A DNA stretch of 64,000 bases from Gammaproteobacteria bacterium (GTDB lineage Bacteria > Pseudomonadota > Gammaproteobacteria > S012-40). A model generated the notes under the pieces. That model searched no databases. It was given only the letters and a program-made list of their open reading frames with translations, and had not been told where the DNA came from. The stretch spans positions 302,182 through 366,181 of the forward strand of contig JAOUMY010000004.1 of the NCBI GenBank assembly GCA_029881255.1, written 5' to 3'. The position numbers and the translations under genes were made by a program. Position 1 is the stretch's first letter; each line of letters begins with the position of its first letter. Shown here in pieces: positions 61,448-64,000 of the stretch.

Positions 61448-62527
61448 TTACAATGTCTGCACACCAATTTTAAATACCAACGCTCCGAGTGGTGAAAATG
61501 TAGTGTAACTTGATGCTTCCATTGACGCCGTCAACATAAAGTTTTTCAAAAATCGTTTTTTATATCCCGACTCTACGAACGCCGAAACAACGCTGACTGA
61601 ATCATATACTGTTTGAGTTGAAAAAGCGCAACACGACGACGTACCCAAACTTTTTTCAAATACATCTATACCGGCGCCGTATTTAAGATACCAACCTTCA
61701 AACCTATGGTGTATAGATTTGTATAGACGCCAGGACTCCACTGTTCGAAATATGTCATAGCTAGTCGGATTTCCCAATAAGTCAACACTCTCTCCTCTTT
61801 TTGCCCAATCGATCGGCGACATGGAACGAAATGACAGACCTAGGGTGACGGAGTTGTTATAACGATATTCTGCTGAAAACGATACTCCCTGCAGGAGAAC
61901 CTTGGCTTTCTTTAAATCAAGACCGCTAGACAATTCGTAAGCAGGAAAATAGCTACCACCCAGAATAGTTTCTACACCTATTCCGAATTGATTCCGCGAT
62001 TGTTTTGAATGGAAGGTTTCAATGTCAGGAAAATCAACCAAAGTTATATTTTCGTCTGTGTAGCCATCAAAAATATATTCCGTTTTATGGCCAACGATTG
62101 CTCCCCCCACACTACCGAAGAGCGCGCAAAATACTGGTACCAGTGTAAGATTAAAAAGCTTGGTACCGGTGTCTGCATTTCGAAACTCCGGGTCGCTATT
62201 GACTAAGGCTCCAAGTGCCAAACATGTCGTTGCACCACCGATAGCTCCGATTCTTGCCCCCTCGGCGTGACTAAATTGAAAAACATCTTCAATATAGTGC
62301 CTAGGAATTTCGACTGATTTACCAGTTTCGCGACTAGTCGCGGTGACGCCTTCGGAGTTGAGTTTAGGATCAAATACGTCGACTCGTTGATCATCAGTTA
62401 ATGTAACAGTGGCTTGACCAAGCAATTGAAGTTGATCTCCAGGTCTGAGAATTTGCGTTATTCCACATCCGGAGGATAAGACAACTAACAAACCGACTAC
62501 AATTAGGACTGGTAATTTTCTTTTCAT
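61448..62527 (-). CDS. Lipoprotein with a C-terminal beta-rich (barrel-like) part
   Basis: 359 residues. A signal peptide ends in a lipobox (LSSGC, Cys about residue 21). It is followed by a sheet-like segment with TVTLTDDQRVDVFDPKL, a glycine/alanine-rich hydrophobic region (GARIGAIGGATTCLALGALV ... GSVGGAIVGHK, about 93-150) that could insert in a membrane, and many aromatic-alternating strands (about 190-359) ending in a hydrophobic FKIGVQTL. Adjacent Cys pairs occur at SSCCAF. I do not recognise the family; an outer-membrane location is likely. It reads alone, with about 100 bp to the Crp-type remnant. Confidence 0.75.
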   Translation of the reverse strand: MKRKLPVLIVVGLLVVLSSGCGITQILRPGDQLQLLGQATVTLTDDQRVDVFDPKLNSEGVTATSRETGKSVEIPRHYIEDVFQFSHAEGARIGAIGGATTCLALGALVNSDPEFRNADTGTKLFNLTLVPVFCALFGSVGGAIVGHKTEYIFDGYTDENITLVDFPDIETFHSKQSRNQFGIGVETILGGSYFPAYELSSGLDLKKAKVLLQGVSFSAEYRYNNSVTLGLSFRSMSPIDWAKRGESVDLLGNPTSYDIFRTVESWRLYKSIHHRFEGWYLKYGAGIDVFEKSLGTSSCCAFSTQTVYDSVSVVSAFVESGYKKRFLKNFMLTASMEASSYTTFSPLGALVFKIGVQTL

Positions 62528-62586
62528 ATTCTTGCGCTTTTCTTATTTTAAATCTACTTCTAAACCCTAGGTGGGTTCACTGCTTT

Positions 62587-63015
62587 TTATACAAAGGAAA
62601 TATGCTTTGCAAAATGAAGACTGGTTTTCTGCATACCCTCACGCTCGTAAAAACGATGAGCCTCTATTCGTTGAACTCCAGAATCCAAATGAAATTGTAT
62701 ACACCCGTTTTGCTTCGCATAGTCTGCCAGCCAATCTAACAAGACTTTGCCATAACCCTTCGAGCGATCGCTTTCCAAAGTCACCAAATCTTCGACATAG
62801 AGATATTGTTTCCAGGCTAGACTTTCACCCACACGGAAGCCGGTAACCGCGACAGGACTGCCAGAAACTTCCAAGTATGCCAGCATAAAGCCGCGTTGTT
62901 GTAGCGCGCGAATCTTGGCGACAAACTCCAACTCCACTAAATCAGGGCGTAGTTCTTTCATCACTGGGAAACAGGCGAGTATTTCGGAATCGGTAGCTGC
63001 CAGCCTTATGTTCAC
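62587..63015 (-). CDS. GNAT-family N-acetyltransferase
   Basis: 142 residues with the GNAT fold: LAYLEVSGSPVAVTGFRV, an acetyl-CoA-binding motif YVEDLVTLESDRSKGYGKVLLDWL (Q/RxxGxG/A type, R-S-K-G-Y-G at about 83-88), and FYEREGMQKTSLHF near the C-terminus. Substrate unknown. A GTG start at 63015 with AAGG is used. The DNA around it is AT-rich. It lies downstream of the truncated YafY-type regulator on the same strand with about 100 bp between. Confidence 0.88.
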   Translation of the reverse strand: MNIRLAATDSEILACFPVMKELRPDLVELEFVAKIRALQQRGFMLAYLEVSGSPVAVTGFRVGESLAWKQYLYVEDLVTLESDRSKGYGKVLLDWLADYAKQNGCIQFHLDSGVQRIEAHRFYEREGMQKTSLHFAKHISFV

Positions 63016-63113
63016 ACTAAACCTTTTTCTACATTTTTCGTTAGATAGGGCTTGCTACTCTATGTTAATTATTCAGTATTTTCAATTCCCCTAAGGGAAT
63101 ACTTTGTACGATT

Positions 63114-63305
63114 TTATCTCCTCCAGCGCATCATTATCACCATCCACCCCCAGCTCCACAAAAAATCCTTCCGGGAAAGATCCTGGATGTCGCGATAGAT
63201 GGTGCGTTCGGAGACTTCTAATTCATCGGCAATCGCACGCGCGGTGATCGCGCGATCATGGCGTAGCAATTGTACTATCTGGAAAAGTCTATCCGCGCGG
63301 CGCAT
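63114..63305 (-). pseudogene. Truncated YafY/DeoR-type regulator
   Basis: 63 residues. The first 44 are a helix-turn-helix of the YafY/WYL type (MRRADRLFQIVQLL ... ITARAIADELEVSERTIYRDIQDLS). After that, a short unmatched tail (DFLWSWGWMVIM) and a stop follow; another frame stays open for about 28 codons beyond this point (63090-63170), which may be the end of a different gene. The WYL effector domain is absent, so this is probably a deletion product. It starts 10 bp after the DUF2461 stop, so both were probably one operon. Confidence 0.75.
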
Positions 63306-63315
63306 ATTTAGACCT

Positions 63316-63906
63316 TTAAAACCTCAGTTCCAGCGCCTTGCATAAAAACTCCATATACGTCGATGCCTCCTGAAAACTATCGACAACACGAGATTTGAAA
63401 TCCTTGGCACACACAGCCTTGTCAGAAATATTGCTAATCGCAATGAAATCCTTGCGCTTGAGGTCTTCGATTAAGGGATGCTCTTTATCAAATCCACGCG
63501 GCGGGTTCTTTAATGCTTCACCGGACATCTTATATTTTTTGTTAAATCCCTTATCCGTTTTTGCCCGTTTCCATTTATCCGGTTTTTCTACAATCGCATC
63601 ACGAATCTTACCCAGGCTAGGCGCGTCTGGTCGCCAAATGCCAACGCCGAGAAAACATTCACCAGGTTCGATATGCACATAGTATCCAGGCGCATGTACG
63701 TCTTTGCCGCGCTCGTGTCGAAACTGAATGCCGACATTGGTTTTATACGGGCGCTTGTCTTTACCAAAACGTACATCACGATGTACGCGCATTAAAGAGC
63801 CCCCCACTTTCTTAGGTATCGCAAAAAAGTGGGGAGATATAAAACCCAGCTCGGTGGCAATATCATCGATAAAGCGCAAGGCTGGTGTACGCGTAAGCTT
63901 CCCCAA
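63316..63906 (-). CDS. DUF2461 protein, 5' end removed by the IS3-type insertion
   Basis: 196 residues. The body matches DUF2461/TIGR02453: FISPHFFAIPKKVGGSLMRVHRDVRFGKDKRPYKTNVGIQFRH (about 22-64) and GVGIWRPDAPSLGKIRDAI (about 86-104). Family members have about 220-230 residues and start some 30 residues earlier; here the sequence upstream of about residue 5 comes from the inserted element. The frame still opens with a TTG at 63906 created at the junction, so a shortened product could be made, but it lacks the family's usual N-terminus. Function unknown. Confidence 0.8.
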   Translation of the reverse strand: MGKLTRTPALRFIDDIATELGFISPHFFAIPKKVGGSLMRVHRDVRFGKDKRPYKTNVGIQFRHERGKDVHAPGYYVHIEPGECFLGVGIWRPDAPSLGKIRDAIVEKPDKWKRAKTDKGFNKKYKMSGEALKNPPRGFDKEHPLIEDLKRKDFIAISNISDKAVCAKDFKSRVVDSFQEASTYMEFLCKALELRF

Positions 63907-64000
63907 AAAGTAGACAAGTCAAAAGTAGAGAATTCTGGCAAACTAGACCCAGGAGGCTCTAATGAAGAAGTCAAAATTTACAGAAACACAAATTGTATCG
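63894..64000 (+). mobile_element. Left end of an IS3-family insertion sequence (cut by the window)
   Basis: Sequence from about 63894 onward, with TTCCCCAAAAAGTAGACA, resembles the terminal repeat of IS3-family elements and is followed by the transposase OrfA start. The exact left boundary is uncertain by several bases. It interrupts the DUF2461 gene. Confidence 0.6.
63962..64000 (+). CDS. IS3-family transposase OrfA, N-terminus only
   Basis: The ATG at 63962, nine bases after AGGAGG, opens MKKSKFTETQIVS, the usual start of IS3-group OrfA proteins (helix-turn-helix DNA-binding subunit, translated with OrfB by frameshifting). Only 13 codons lie in this window. Confidence 0.75.
   Translation, partial: MKKSKFTETQIVS

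Noticed and set aside
1..64000. CRISPR arrays, tRNA or rRNA genes
   Set aside because: No regularly spaced identical repeats and no tRNA- or rRNA-like conserved segments were seen by eye.

Overview
The window looks like chromosomal DNA of a free-living, respiring, probably aquatic gammaproteobacterium. The clues are the protein families (NirBD with a NasA-type nitrate reductase, RimK, Spy/CpxP, DUF4389, PhnA/YjdM, MgtC, DsrE-like and SoxB-like proteins), moderate GC, and sigma-54-type promoters. There are many envelope lipoproteins and beta-propeller proteins and a high density of signalling proteins. I saw no rRNA, tRNA, CRISPR array or phage. A mobile element appears only at the right edge, where an IS3-type transposase begins.

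Layout. 0-6 kb: a cut lipoprotein, a small secreted protein, and a metal-uptake block (CxxC peptide, outer-membrane barrel, ZnuA-like binding protein, ABC-3 permease) with no ATPase gene. 6-16 kb: a SoxB-like metallophosphoesterase, a diguanylate cyclase, MgtC, and small proteins (cupin, DsrE-like, VOC, YjdM, DUF4389, DUF2892, zinc ribbon) around a large lipoprotein. 16-31 kb: a secreted trypsin-like protease with six repeats, three membrane histidine kinases (one a large hybrid), a PhnD-like periplasmic binding protein coupled to one kinase, a beta-propeller lipoprotein, and ArsC with a DUF486 protein. 31-41 kb: the nitrate assimilation locus, nirB-nirD-nasA transcribed leftward and narK rightward. 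A well-matched sigma-54 promoter faces each way, with NtrC-like sites between, and a fused PP2C phosphatase/Ser-Thr kinase follows narK. 41-51 kb: rimK with an AstE/AspA-type deacylase, a MacAB-like three-gene ABC system, a Spy-like protein, a PD40 propeller protein, a DHFR-like reductase, a serine hydrolase and a glycosyltransferase. 51-55 kb: a second PhnD-like binding protein, coupled to a GGDEF-EAL protein. 55-64 kb: a decaying accessory zone with a frameshifted serine hydrolase fused to an outer-membrane barrel tail, a truncated Crp/Fnr regulator, a truncated YafY-type regulator and a DUF2461 gene whose start was removed by the IS3-type insertion.

How the parts fit. NarK imports nitrate, NasA reduces it to nitrite, and NirBD reduces nitrite to ammonium; the intergenic region points to nitrogen control through sigma-54 and NtrC. 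The strongest candidate for a less described system is the repeated pairing of an orphan PhnD-like binding protein with a membrane signalling protein (a histidine kinase in one operon, GGDEF-EAL in the other). Neither has ABC transporter genes beside it, which suggests ligand sensing rather than transport. No activity was tested; functional calls rest on motifs and family resemblance read by eye.
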